In this document: positions 32,554 to 40,023 of the stretch, in pieces
How the letters are laid out: each line of letters begins with the position of its first letter
Position numbering within the stretch: the first letter of the stretch is position 1
DNA from: Agathobacter sp.
Lineage (GTDB): Bacteria > Bacillota > Clostridia > Lachnospirales > Lachnospiraceae
Direction of reading: 5' to 3'
Length of the DNA: 64,000 nt
Assembly: GCA_017409825.1 (NCBI GenBank)
Contig: JAFQRZ010000005.1
Location: forward strand, 1 to 64,000
Notes under the pieces: model-generated
What the model saw: the letters and a program-made list of their open reading frames with translations, nothing else
Told to the model about the DNA's origin: nothing
Databases searched by the model: none
Program-made: the position numbers and the translations under genes

Positions 32554-32567
32554 TGTAGTTTAAGATG

Positions 32568-32596
32568 TTGATAATCGAACAAATGTTTGCTATAAT
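32568..32596 (+). promoter_or_regulatory. Promoter of small-peptide (toxin) locus 1
   Basis: TTGATA (32568-32573), 17-bp spacer, TATAAT (32591-32596). The spacer contains a LexA box. Start predicted close to 32603, at the left inverted-repeat arm. Confidence 0.85.
32576..32589. promoter_or_regulatory. LexA (SOS) box in toxin promoter
   Basis: CGAACAAATGTTTG, fitting the Gram-positive LexA consensus GAAC-N4-GTTY and differing by one base from the perfect box at 40024. It lies wholly between -35 and -10, an ideal repressing position. Confidence 0.75.
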
Positions 32597-32603
32597 ATAA
32601 TTA

Positions 32604-32631
32604 GGCTACCATAACGGTAGGCGGTTAGTCC
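32604..32631 (+). repeat. Terminal inverted repeat, left arm, locus 1
   Basis: GGCTACC at the 5' end and GCGGTTAGTCC at the 3' end match the complement of 32864-32886; this arm would be the very 5' end of the toxin message. It also overlaps competing small hairpins (CTACC/GGTAG; AGTCCT/AGGACT at 32626-32645). Confidence 0.8.
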
Positions 32632-32717
32632 TTTAACAGAGGACTGTGACCTCTGATCACATAGATAAAATTCAATTGCGAATGCAGTTGGAAATCTTTA
32701 CAACGGAGGAAATGCTT

Positions 32718-32816
32718 ATGCTCACCATCGAAGGCTTGATTGCTGTTATCAGCTTATGTATAACATGTTTCAGTCTTGGCTATTCGCTTGGTTATAATAG
32801 CAAGACACAAAAATAA
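32718..32816 (+). CDS. Small hydrophobic peptide, candidate type I toxin (locus 1)
   Basis: 32 residues, starting MLTIEGLIAVISLCITC and ending YNSKTQK: one predicted membrane span with a short polar C-terminus, like holin-like/type I toxins of Firmicutes. GGAGG (32705-32709) lies 8 nt from ATG 32718; an ATG at 32712 is too close. The 5' leader of about 115 nt is rich in competing hairpins (AGTCCT/AGGACT versus CAGAGG/CCTCTG). The message would run to the right arm at 32864-32886, allowing end-to-end pairing. An antisense RNA overlaps its 3' end. Toxicity is inferred from size, span and locus structure only. Confidence 0.75.
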   Translation: MLTIEGLIAVISLCITCFSLGYSLGYNSKTQK

Positions 32817-32893
32817 CCGCCAAGTGCCAGCTTAGCGGTTATTAGTAATAATACCTATAAACTGGACTAACCGTCTATCGGTAGCCCTTTTCT
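32805..32893 (-). ncRNA. Candidate antisense antitoxin RNA (locus 1)
   Basis: A short RNA of about 85-90 nt predicted from the minus promoter at 32928-32900 to a terminator hairpin AATAACCGC/GCGGTTATT (32843-32812) with T-run reading into the toxin gene. It overlaps the last toxin codons and the 3' UTR. Its 5' end carries nearly the same sequence as the 5' end of the toxin message, because of the inverted repeat. Ends are estimates. Confidence 0.65.
32864..32886 (+). repeat. Terminal inverted repeat, right arm, locus 1
   Basis: Complement of the left arm (GGACTAACCG ... GGTAGCC), followed by CTTTTC on the plus strand, so pairing with the left arm could also help end the toxin message. Confidence 0.8.
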
Positions 32894-32899
32894 ATATAT

Positions 32900-32928
32900 A
32901 TAGTATCATTATATATACAATCTGTCAA
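32900..32928 (-). promoter_or_regulatory. Antitoxin promoter, locus 1
   Basis: Minus strand TTGACA (32928-32923), 17-bp spacer, TACTAT (32905-32900); near-consensus and stronger than the toxin promoter. Confidence 0.85.
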
Positions 32929-33028
32929 ACGGAAAAGAGGGGTGAAAGGGAACTCTATTACAAGATATACAATTTATATGACTATGCGTTATAATGATAA
33001 AAAGGAAAAATTTCGCGAGGTATAAGGT

Positions 33029-33688
33029 ATGAACTATATAAAAATCGAAGGCATCGAGGATGCTTACCCAGAAAGAATTGAGGGAACCAGTGAATGGTAT
33101 TGCTGCAAGATTGCAGCGAACTGTTTTTGTGATTTGTACGAAGCAGAGGAAATCGTAAAGAATGGGCATGTGTACGAAGGAATGAACTGTGTACTCATTC
33201 ATTATCCGGACGGACAGGTGTATTACCCATTTATGACAAAAGAAAATGTGTATGTGGAAGCACCAGCATTTTGTGATGGTGTACTGTATTTTATCGTGGC
33301 AGATTTTGCTGAAAAAACGATACAAATTGTAGCATTCAATACAGAAGATTTCGAGCAAAAGACAGTCTTTGAGCTTCCGTTAGATGAGGTTCCAAGTTGC
33401 TATAATCTTAGGATTGGTGTTGTGCCAGCTATGTTACTTTGTGAAAGTGAAAATAATGTGATAGAGGTTCTATGGCCAGAGAAAAGGACCTTTAAACTAA
33501 ATAATCATGAGGTAATAAATTTCCGCGATGGGGATAAGGTGTACTTCAGCGAGTGGTTTGAGGATGAGGAGCCGGATTACAATTATCATGAACAGGTGGT
33601 TGTTCGTGATTGGGAAACAGGCGAGGAAATCGAACGCTTTGATGGACGGATGCATCGAATGCCAAATGGTGATATTTGGAGAATGTAA
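33029..33688 (+). CDS. Hypothetical protein
   Basis: 219 residues, acidic, largely beta-strand in character (repeating short strands such as VLYFIVADFAEKTIQIVAFN and VVVRDWETGEEIERFDG), perhaps a beta-propeller-like or beta-sandwich fold. No signal peptide or TM helix. CGAGGTATAAGGT precedes the ATG. Family not recognised. It is 25 bp upstream of the sugar acetyltransferase gene and probably co-transcribed with it. Confidence 0.72.
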   Translation: MNYIKIEGIEDAYPERIEGTSEWYCCKIAANCFCDLYEAEEIVKNGHVYEGMNCVLIHYPDGQVYYPFMTKENVYVEAPAFCDGVLYFIVADFAEKTIQIVAFNTEDFEQKTVFELPLDEVPSCYNLRIGVVPAMLLCESENNVIEVLWPEKRTFKLNNHEVINFRDGDKVYFSEWFEDEEPDYNYHEQVVVRDWETGEEIERFDGRMHRMPNGDIWRM

Positions 33689-33713
33689 ATTAGGATGAAC
33701 TATAGGAACGATT

Positions 33714-34319
33714 ATGACAGAAAAAGAAAAAATGGAAGCCAAAATGTGGTATGATGCCAACTATGATAAAGAATTGTTGGAAATTCGCTTGAAAGCAGAA
33801 GACCTGTGTTTTGAATTAAACAATACTCGCCCAAGCGAAGCAGAAAAACGCACAGAAATCTTAAAAGAATTATTACCACAGATGGAGGAAAACTGCGTTG
33901 TGCTGTCTCCAGTATATGCAGACTATGGCGTTTATACCAAGATAGGGCACGATACCTTTATCAATCATAATGCGTATTTGATGGATGGGGGTGGCATCAC
34001 CATAGGAAGTCATTGCTTTATTGGACCAAATTGTGGAATGTATACGGCGATACATGCAACAGTAGCAGAGGAACGCAATCAAGGTTTAGAAAAAGCATTG
34101 CCAATCGTGATAGGAGATAATTGCTGGCTCGGTGGTGATGTAACCATTTTACCAGGTGTCACCATTGGAAATAACACAATTATTGGGGCAGGAAGTGTAG
34201 TGACTAAGGATATACCAGATCATGTGGTTGCAGTAGGGAATCCTTGTCGTGTGTTACGCGAGATTACGGAAGTGGATAGGATTTTCATGGATAAAGGGAA
34301 TATACAAAATAATTTTTAA
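33714..34319 (+). CDS. Sugar O-acetyltransferase (maltose/galactoside acetyltransferase family)
   Basis: 201-residue left-handed beta-helix (hexapeptide repeat) acyltransferase. N-terminal Mac domain (EKMEAKMWYDANYDKELL), catalytic His in MYTAIHATVAEERNQ, and hexapeptide turns ITIGSHCFIGPNC, VTILPGVTIGNNTIIGAGSVV ending VAVGNPCRV are classic. Transfers acetyl from acetyl-CoA to a sugar hydroxyl, often as detoxification. Full length. Its stop codon is immediately upstream of the antitoxin promoter of locus 2. Confidence 0.93.
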   Translation: MTEKEKMEAKMWYDANYDKELLEIRLKAEDLCFELNNTRPSEAEKRTEILKELLPQMEENCVVLSPVYADYGVYTKIGHDTFINHNAYLMDGGGITIGSHCFIGPNCGMYTAIHATVAEERNQGLEKALPIVIGDNCWLGGDVTILPGVTIGNNTIIGAGSVVTKDIPDHVVAVGNPCRVLREITEVDRIFMDKGNIQNNF

Positions 34320-34320
34320 G

Positions 34321-34348
34321 TTGTAATAAGAATGTTTTGTGCTATAAT
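34321..34348 (+). promoter_or_regulatory. Antitoxin promoter, locus 2
   Basis: TTGTAA (34321-34326), 16-bp spacer, TATAAT (34343-34348). The stretch GCTATAATATAATT is identical to the locus 1 plus-strand promoter; the downstream TAGAAAAGGC matches the antitoxin leader of locus 1. Confidence 0.8.
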
Positions 34349-34354
34349 ATAATT

Positions 34355-34444
34355 TAGAAAAGGCAATCGCCACAGAGTGGTTGACCAAGAAGATAAAGGA
34401 CAAAACCTTCCCTATCTCGTCAAAGTACAGGGAAGGTTTTTGTT
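34355..34444 (+). ncRNA. Candidate antisense antitoxin RNA (locus 2)
   Basis: About 90 nt from the promoter above to a strong terminator: perfect 12-bp stem AAAACCTTCCCT (34402-34413) with AGGGAAGGTTTT (34429-34440) and T-run. No ORF of note inside. Convergent with, and complementary to, the 3' UTR of the toxin message. Begins with inverted-repeat arm 34362-34386. Ends are estimates. Confidence 0.68.
34362..34386 (+). repeat. Terminal inverted repeat, left arm, locus 2
   Basis: GGCAATCG ... GTGGTTGACC; outer GGCAATCG and inner GGTTGACC are complementary to 34565-34591. Contains a CCAC-AGA-GTGG mini-hairpin. Confidence 0.8.
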
Positions 34445-34447
34445 ATG

Positions 34448-34534
34448 TTAGTGACAAATCAAATAAATGAATGTCAGCAAAGCCAAGAGAAACATGCCAA
34501 AAGACATTAAATCTTTGAAGCCAAATTTCTTCAT
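34448..34534 (-). CDS. Small hydrophobic peptide, candidate type I toxin (locus 2)
   Basis: 28 residues: MKKFGFKDLMSFG then one membrane span (MFLLALLTFIYLICH). GGAGG (34547-34543) is 8 nt before ATG 34534; a closer ATG at 34540 gives the same GGAGG-N2-ATG-CTC-ATG layout as locus 1. Directly upstream of GGAGG a perfect hairpin CATTCTA/TAGAATG (34562-34547) could control ribosome access. Convergent antisense RNA lies 4 bp past its stop. Toxin role is inferred from architecture. Confidence 0.75.
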   Translation of the reverse strand: MKKFGFKDLMSFGMFLLALLTFIYLICH

Positions 34535-34564
34535 GAGCATCACCTCCATTCTATGTAGAATGAA

Positions 34565-34591
34565 GGTCAACCATCCTGTAACACGATTGCC
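34565..34591 (+). repeat. Terminal inverted repeat, right arm, locus 2
   Basis: Complement of the left arm; forms the 5' end of the minus-strand toxin message (GGCAATCG ... GGTTGACC). Confidence 0.8.
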
Positions 34592-34599
34592 AGGACTTT

Positions 34600-34628
34600 G
34601 TTAAATCATGCGTATAGTTATGGTGCAA
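34600..34628 (-). promoter_or_regulatory. Probable toxin promoter, locus 2
   Basis: Minus strand TTGCAC (34628-34623), 17-bp spacer, weak -10 TTTAAC (34605-34600), 8 bp before the inverted repeat as in locus 1. No LexA box here. Confidence 0.5.
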
Positions 34629-34755
34629 TGTTTTAAAAAAGTGCCAAAAAGTTTGTGCGTTTTGTGAAAATTCTATCCATCAATTTCGTGCAACATAGCT
34701 GATTGATTAACGAAATTATTTTGCAGAAGGATGGAAAGAAAAATAGGAGAAAAAT

Positions 34756-35193
34756 ATGATAACGAATATTCGAAAAATGACAAGAGACGATAAAGACACA
34801 GTCATAAGTATGATGCGTGTGTTTTACGCATCTCCAGCGGTTCTTAGCAATGGCTCGGAGGAAATTTTTGAGGCAGATGTAGAGAATTGTGTAAATGATA
34901 GTCCTTATTTGGAAGGTTTTATATTTGAAGAGAATGACGTGATTTTAGGTTATGGAATGATAGCCAAAAGCTTTTCTACAGAGTTCGGAAAGCCTTGCAT
35001 TTGGGTGGAAGATTTGTATATGAAACCAGAGTATCGAGGCACAGGTATCGGTAGTAAGTTTTTCGACTACTTAGAGCAGAACTATACGGACTGCATTTTC
35101 CGTTTAGAAGTGGAAGAGGAAAATGAAAGAGCGATTCATGTGTATGAGAAAAACGGGTTTGCAGTGTTACCATACATGGAGATGAAAAAGTAA
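34756..35193 (+). CDS. GNAT family N-acetyltransferase
   Basis: 145 residues. Acetyl-CoA loop motif PEYRGTGIGSKFFDYL and the preceding WVEDLYMKPEYRG strand-turn are typical, with C-terminal ERAIHVYEKNGFAVL. Substrate unknown. AGGAG spaced well before ATG 34756. The 165 bp between toxin locus 2 and this gene show no further feature than the toxin promoter. Confidence 0.9.
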   Translation: MITNIRKMTRDDKDTVISMMRVFYASPAVLSNGSEEIFEADVENCVNDSPYLEGFIFEENDVILGYGMIAKSFSTEFGKPCIWVEDLYMKPEYRGTGIGSKFFDYLEQNYTDCIFRLEVEEENERAIHVYEKNGFAVLPYMEMKK

Positions 35194-35228
35194 GTTAGAT
35201 TTGATGAAAAAGAAGATGGAGTGAAGTT

Positions 35229-35555
35229 ATGACAATCAACGAATACCAAAAATTAGCAATGACGACCTTAAATCCAGCATTGGACAAAAAGGATGTCCTC
35301 ATCAATGGAGTTATGGGACTTTGTGGGGAATCTGGCGAGGTTATCGATATTGTGAAAAAGCATCTGGCACAGGGGCATGAATTAGACCGCGAGAAAATCA
35401 TCAAAGAATTAGGTGATGTGGCTTGGTATATGGCAGAGATTGCGACGGTACTGGACGTGGAATTGGAAGATGTGCTAGTGCAGAATATCGAGAAGTTGAA
35501 GAAACGATATCCAGAAGGCTTTTCGACGGAGAAGTCGCTAAATCGCGAGGAATAA
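35229..35555 (+). CDS. MazG-like nucleotide pyrophosphohydrolase
   Basis: 108 residues, all-alpha NTP-PPase fold. The metal-binding ExxE-x-ExxD pattern is visible in LCGESGEVIDIVKKH and KELGDVAWYMAEIA. Hydrolyses (d)NTPs to monophosphates; small single-domain members clear non-canonical nucleotides. Neighbours include three Nudix genes within 10 kb, an extended nucleotide-sanitation theme. Confidence 0.88.
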   Translation: MTINEYQKLAMTTLNPALDKKDVLINGVMGLCGESGEVIDIVKKHLAQGHELDREKIIKELGDVAWYMAEIATVLDVELEDVLVQNIEKLKKRYPEGFSTEKSLNREE

Positions 35556-35594
35556 TGAAATTCATACAAGAGGGAAATGGAGTTTAGATACAAA

Positions 35595-36941
35595 ATGGAT
35601 AAAAAAGAATTTTATAGTCAGTTAAAGAAATTAGCGATACCGATTGCGTTGCAGACATTTATGACGGCGGCGATTAGTGCAGGCGATTCGGCGATGCTCG
35701 GATTTATCAATCAGGATTCGATTGCAGCAGTTTCCTTGGCGACGAGAATCAGTTTCGTGTTACATTTGTTTACAGGTTCTTTCGCGGGTGGTGCAGGGGT
35801 TATTTGTGCACAGTACTGGGGCAAAAAAGATGAGAAGACCATGCAGAAAGTGTTTGGTTTGATTGTGCGATATATGGTGGGCGTATCGGGTGTGTTTGCA
35901 CTTGCTTCTTTTTTCTGCCCAGAGATTTTGATGCAAATCTTTACATCGGATGCCCAGATGGTTCAGATTGGGGCGTCCTACCTTAAAATTGCAGCACCAT
36001 CCTTTGTGTTTGCTGGATTATCACAGTGTTATCTGGTTTTGATGCAGAGTATGGGGAAAGCGAAAAAGAGTGCTACGATTTCTTCGTCTATCGTTGTATT
36101 GGACTTGATTCTGAATGCGATTTTTATTTTCGGTTTGCTTGGAATGCCAAGAATGGGGGCAGATGGTGCGGCTCTTACGACTGTACTTTCCAAAGGCTTG
36201 GAGCTTATCATTGTGGTAGTGGATTCTTTCCAGAAAGGGAACCTACGACCATCATTTAAGCATATTTTGTCTGTGAATCCAGAGATTGAGAAAGAGTTTT
36301 GGAAATATAGCTTTCATATTTTGTTGGATGGTTTGATTTGGGGTATCGGTATTACAATGTATTCTGTTATTATCGGTCATTTAGGTAGTGATGCGACTGC
36401 AGCAAACTCGGTAGCAAGTATCGTAAAGGATTTGCTGACCTGTCTTTGTCGAGGCATGAGTACTGGTGGAGGCATACTCATTGGAAATGTATTAGGTTCT
36501 GGGGATTTGAAACTGGCTAAGGCTTATGGGGATAAACTGGCTCGTTTGTCGATGGTATGTGGTTTGATTTCTGGCATGTTGGTACTGCTTGTCGCACCAC
36601 CAATCTTTGCATTTATGCAGCTTACGGAAACGGCAAGAGGATATCTGAGTAATATGCTCCTCATCTTAGCGGTGTATATGTTTGGAAAATCCGTTTGTGT
36701 TATCGTTGTTACGGGTATTTTCAATGCAGGAGGCGATACGAAGTTTGATGCCTATAGTGTGGGCGTGACGATGTGGGGAATTATTATTCCACTGGCAGCA
36801 TTGTCGGCCTTTGTGTGGAAGCTTCCGGTGCTGGTGGTGTATTTTATCATCAGTATGGACGAGGTGATTAAGCTGCCTTGGGTATACCATCATTACAAGA
36901 AGTATATTTGGGTGAAAGATATTACGAGGGATGATTTGTAG
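35595..36941 (+). CDS. MATE family multidrug/cation efflux transporter
   Basis: About 448 residues with 12 hydrophobic helices in two MatE repeats. N-terminal KKLAIPIALQTFMTAAI and the AISAGDSAMLGFI segment are typical; second repeat starts near WKYSFHILLDGLIWGIG. Exports drugs or metabolites using Na+ or H+. The frame opens at ATG 35577, whose GAGGG is only 2 nt away; the ATG at 35595 (MDKKEFYSQL) fits homologues better. The next gene begins directly at its stop codon. Confidence 0.9.
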   Translation: MDKKEFYSQLKKLAIPIALQTFMTAAISAGDSAMLGFINQDSIAAVSLATRISFVLHLFTGSFAGGAGVICAQYWGKKDEKTMQKVFGLIVRYMVGVSGVFALASFFCPEILMQIFTSDAQMVQIGASYLKIAAPSFVFAGLSQCYLVLMQSMGKAKKSATISSSIVVLDLILNAIFIFGLLGMPRMGADGAALTTVLSKGLELIIVVVDSFQKGNLRPSFKHILSVNPEIEKEFWKYSFHILLDGLIWGIGITMYSVIIGHLGSDATAANSVASIVKDLLTCLCRGMSTGGGILIGNVLGSGDLKLAKAYGDKLARLSMVCGLISGMLVLLVAPPIFAFMQLTETARGYLSNMLLILAVYMFGKSVCVIVVTGIFNAGGDTKFDAYSVGVTMWGIIIPLAALSAFVWKLPVLVVYFIISMDEVIKLPWVYHHYKKYIWVKDITRDDL

Positions 36942-37511
36942 ATGAACATAGTGATAGAATTGTTTTGGACGTTTATGAAAATCGGGATGTTTACCTTTGG
37001 GGGTGGATATGCCATGATTTCGATTATCGAAAACAATTGTGTAGAGCAGAAAAAATGGATTACACACGATGAAATGATGGATATTACGGTAATTGCAGAG
37101 TCTACACCAGGACCGATTGCGATTAACTGTGCAACTTTCGTGGGCTACAAAATTGCAGGTATGTGGGGAGCGATCGCAGCTACATTTGGTGTAGTCGTAC
37201 CTTCGTTTCTGATTATATTTGTAATATCCACATGCCTAGATAACTTTTTGGAGATTCCTGTGATTGCAAATGCGTTTATGGGAATCAAAGTAGGTGTTGG
37301 GATTCTGATTTTTAATGCAGGCCTTACCATGCTAAAAAAGATGCAGGCGAAAACATTACCACGGACGATTATGATTTGCTCTTTTGCAGGGATGTTTCTG
37401 GTGAATTTGTTTGCGTGGAAGTTTTCTTCCATTAGCATGATGCTGATAGCAGCAGTGGTTAGTTTGATTTGTTTTGTCATCCAAGAGGCAAAGAAGGAGG
37501 GCAAAGCATGA
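36942..37511 (+). CDS. Chromate transporter, short CHR subunit 1
   Basis: 189 residues, six hydrophobic segments. The CHR signature FMKIGMFTFGGGYAMI followed by AESTPGPIAINCATFVG is intact. Short single-domain CHR proteins come in adjacent pairs that together replace one long ChrA; here the partner follows and overlaps by 4 bp (ATGA). Native substrate in anaerobes is uncertain; chromate or sulfate-like anions by family. Confidence 0.92.
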   Translation: MNIVIELFWTFMKIGMFTFGGGYAMISIIENNCVEQKKWITHDEMMDITVIAESTPGPIAINCATFVGYKIAGMWGAIAATFGVVVPSFLIIFVISTCLDNFLEIPVIANAFMGIKVGVGILIFNAGLTMLKKMQAKTLPRTIMICSFAGMFLVNLFAWKFSSISMMLIAAVVSLICFVIQEAKKEGKA

Positions 37512-38077
37512 TTTATTTGGAATTGTTATTTGCATTTTTAAAAGTAGGTTTGTTTTCCTTTGGTGGAGCTTATGGTGCGATTCCATTGATTCGTGACGTG
37601 GTGTTGGCGCATGGCTGGATGAGTGAAGCATATCTGACTTATATGATTGCGGTAAGTGAAAGTACACCAGGTCCGATTATGGTAAATATGGCGACTTATG
37701 TAGGAAGTACACAGGCAGGATTTTTTGGGGCTGTTGTTGCGACTGTGGGAGTGGTTTTGCCGTCCTTTTGTGTGATTCTATTGGTAACTGCAATTTTGAA
37801 AAATTTGACGGACAATAAATATTTCAAAGCAGTTTTGCAGGGACTCAAGCCTTGCATTATTGGAATTATTTTAGCGACAGGCTTGCATTTAATCGTTACG
37901 AATTGTATTACGATGAAAGAAAATATTGGTGTGGATGTAAAAGCAGTTTACATCATGCTGATTTTGCTTGGTGTTATGTTCGGATATCAGAAGATAACGA
38001 GAAAGAAGCTTTCATCAATTATGCTGATTGTGGTTTCTGCGATTGTGGGAATCGGAGTAGGTGCGATTGGAATCTAG
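37508..38077 (+). CDS. Chromate transporter, short CHR subunit 2
   Basis: 189 residues; FLKVGLFSFGGAYGAIPLI and SESTPGPIMVNMATYVG mirror the upstream subunit. The frame opens at 37469, but AAGGAGG before ATG 37508 (MIYLELLFAF) marks the start. The two subunits probably insert in opposite orientation and act as a heterodimer, as known for split CHR pairs. Confidence 0.92.
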   Translation: MIYLELLFAFLKVGLFSFGGAYGAIPLIRDVVLAHGWMSEAYLTYMIAVSESTPGPIMVNMATYVGSTQAGFFGAVVATVGVVLPSFCVILLVTAILKNLTDNKYFKAVLQGLKPCIIGIILATGLHLIVTNCITMKENIGVDVKAVYIMLILLGVMFGYQKITRKKLSSIMLIVVSAIVGIGVGAIGI

Positions 38078-38088
38078 GAGGTTCGCAG

Positions 38089-38814
38089 ATGAAAAAGTTT
38101 TATGAGAAAAGTGAAATATGGTTTGCGGTAGCATGGATTATTGCATATTGTGTGCTGCTATCCTTGGGAGATAATATTTCTGCCAGTCTTGGTATGATTA
38201 ATGTAGTGTCATTTCCGATAGCATTGTTCCTTTCGGTGGTACTATTCCTTTTCTTGAAAAGAAATAATTTGTTGGAACATTATGGCTTGTGTAAATCCAA
38301 AGTGCCAGCATCCAAGATGCTGTTTTACATTCCAGTGCTGGTGATGCTTACGGCAAATCTTATGTTTGGAGTAGGAATTTATGTGTCGCCTTTGGAGGCG
38401 ATTTGTTATGCGTTAACAATGCTTTGCGTGGGATTTCTGGAAGAAGTTATTTTTCGTGGACTATTATTTAATGCCATGCGAAAAGATGGTGTAAAGTCTG
38501 CGATTATCGTATCCAGTTTGACCTTCGGCATAGGGCATATCGTAAATTTGATTAATGGTTCTGGTGTAGAACTTTTGCCGAATTTGTTGCAGGTAGTGTA
38601 TGCGACGGCAGCAGGCTTTATGTTTGTGATGATTTATTATAAGACGGAAAGTCTTTTGGTTTGTATTGGGGCACATGGCGTTTTTAATGCACTTAGTGTC
38701 TTCGTCAATGAGGCAGCGGTAACTGATGTGATGAGAATCCTTTCCTGCGTATTTTTGATTGTGATCTGCGGAGGCTATGGGGCGTATATTGCTGGGATGG
38801 TTAAAGTAGAATGA
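38089..38814 (+). CDS. CPBP (CAAX/ABI) family intramembrane glutamic protease
   Basis: 241 residues with about seven hydrophobic helices. Family motifs: GFLEEVIFRGLLF (catalytic Glu-Glu and Arg), FGIGHIVNLING (His) and AHGVFNALS (His/Asn). Bacterial members are linked to bacteriocin self-immunity or protein maturation; role here unknown. A longer frame from 37852 overlaps the CHR gene; AGGAGG before ATG 38089 gives the real start. Stop overlaps the next gene (ATGA). Confidence 0.9.
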   Translation: MKKFYEKSEIWFAVAWIIAYCVLLSLGDNISASLGMINVVSFPIALFLSVVLFLFLKRNNLLEHYGLCKSKVPASKMLFYIPVLVMLTANLMFGVGIYVSPLEAICYALTMLCVGFLEEVIFRGLLFNAMRKDGVKSAIIVSSLTFGIGHIVNLINGSGVELLPNLLQVVYATAAGFMFVMIYYKTESLLVCIGAHGVFNALSVFVNEAAVTDVMRILSCVFLIVICGGYGAYIAGMVKVE

Positions 38815-39482
38815 GAAAAGCGGTTATTTTTGATATGTTTGAAACCTTAATTTCATATCATATCTGCCCAGTGTATTTCGGCACACAGATGGCGGAGGAT
38901 GCTGGAATTCCGATAGCAGAGTTTTTAGCCAAATGGCGTGCGACAGATTTTGACAGAAGCACAGGGAAAATTACAGTAGAAGAGGTTTTGGAGCAGATTT
39001 TAAAAGAGTTTGGTTGCTATTCAGAAGAACTTTTGCAGGAGCTTGTAGGAAAAAGATGTGCTACGATTGAAATGTGTTTGGAACATAAGCATTCTGAAAT
39101 TGTTCCAATGTTGCAGGCATTAAAGTCACAAGGTGTTTTCATTGGATTGATTAGTAATTGTTATCTGGAGGAAGCGACCAGGATTCGAAAGAGTGAACTG
39201 TTTCCATATTTCGATGCAGTATGTTTCTCAAATGAGCAGGGTATCTGCAAGCCTGAGAAAGAAATCTATCATAGATGCGTAGAGGCACTTTCTGTGCAAC
39301 CAGAAGAATGTTTGTATGTTGGCGATGGTGGCAGTTGTGAGCTGGAGACCGCAGAGGAGCTTGGAATGAAAGCGGTACAAGCGACATGGTATTTGAAAGA
39401 TGGAACATCACAGCCAGTGGGAAGAATATCGGAATTTGAAGAAGCAAGAAGGCCGATGGATGTGGTGGAGTTTGTGAAATAG
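38811..39482 (+). CDS. HAD-superfamily hydrolase
   Basis: 223 residues. Motif I FDMFETL (nucleophile Asp8; second position is Phe rather than Asp, as in dehalogenase-like members), motif II LISNC, motif III Lys in CKPEKEI and motif IV YVGDGGSCELE. A helical cap lies between motifs I and II. Substrate unknown. Shares ATGA with the CPBP protease gene. Confidence 0.88.
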   Translation: MRKAVIFDMFETLISYHICPVYFGTQMAEDAGIPIAEFLAKWRATDFDRSTGKITVEEVLEQILKEFGCYSEELLQELVGKRCATIEMCLEHKHSEIVPMLQALKSQGVFIGLISNCYLEEATRIRKSELFPYFDAVCFSNEQGICKPEKEIYHRCVEALSVQPEECLYVGDGGSCELETAEELGMKAVQATWYLKDGTSQPVGRISEFEEARRPMDVVEFVK

Positions 39483-39496
39483 ATAGGTGAAGAGTT

Positions 39497-39988
39497 ATGG
39501 CAATAGAGGGCATGAAACAGCCAGAGATTTTGTGGATTAGTGATGCTTTGCGATTGCGAAAATTTGATGGAGTCTATGATTTTGCATTTGACTGGTATCA
39601 AGATGAAGAAACCGTATACTTAGTGGATGGCGTAAGAAAAAAGTATAGCCAGGAAACTTTAAAATGTATGTATGAATACTTGGACAAGCAAGGAGAACTG
39701 TAGTTTATTGAGATTTTAGAAAATGATGTATTTAAACCGATTGGCGATGTAACATTTTGGCAGAAAGATATGCCGATTGTAATTGGAGATAAGTCATATC
39801 GTGGAAAAGGCATTGCAAAACAGGTGATTGGTGCGTTGCTAGAACGCGGGAAGACACTGGGATATACAGAGCAGTATGTGAGTGAAATTTATGAATTTAA
39901 TATTGATTCCCGAAAATGTTTTGAGAGTATGGGATTTGTGGCATATGAGAAGACGGAAAAGGGGAATAAATTCGTAAAAGCGTCTTGA
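39497..39988 (+). pseudogene. GNAT acetyltransferase interrupted by an in-frame amber codon
   Basis: Reading from ATG 39497, 68 codons end at TAG 39701-39703; the same frame then continues without further stops to 39988 with FIEILENDVFKPIGDVTFWQ and the acetyl-CoA loop YRGKGIAKQVIGALL. Joined, they make a full-length GNAT protein of about 163 residues, and the stop falls where a tyrosine codon (TAT/TAC) would fit. The acetyl-CoA site is wholly downstream of the stop, so the truncated product is dead. A single substitution explains it; sequencing error is the alternative. Confidence 0.85.
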
Positions 39989-40013
39989 AAAGATGAAACT
40001 CATGTGATACTAT
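39985..40013 (+). promoter_or_regulatory. Promoter of KilA-N gene
   Basis: TTGAAA (39985-39990), 17-bp spacer, TACTAT (40008-40013). Confidence 0.7.
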
Positions 40014-40023
40014 AAAATAAGGC

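Noticed and set aside
37852..38088. Upstream extension of the CPBP protease frame
   Set aside because: Overlaps the second CHR gene; AGGAGG before 38089 marks the true start.
39701..39703. Amber codon read as pyrrolysine or selenocysteine
   Set aside because: Selenocysteine uses TGA, and no pyrrolysine machinery or context is seen; a point mutation is simpler.
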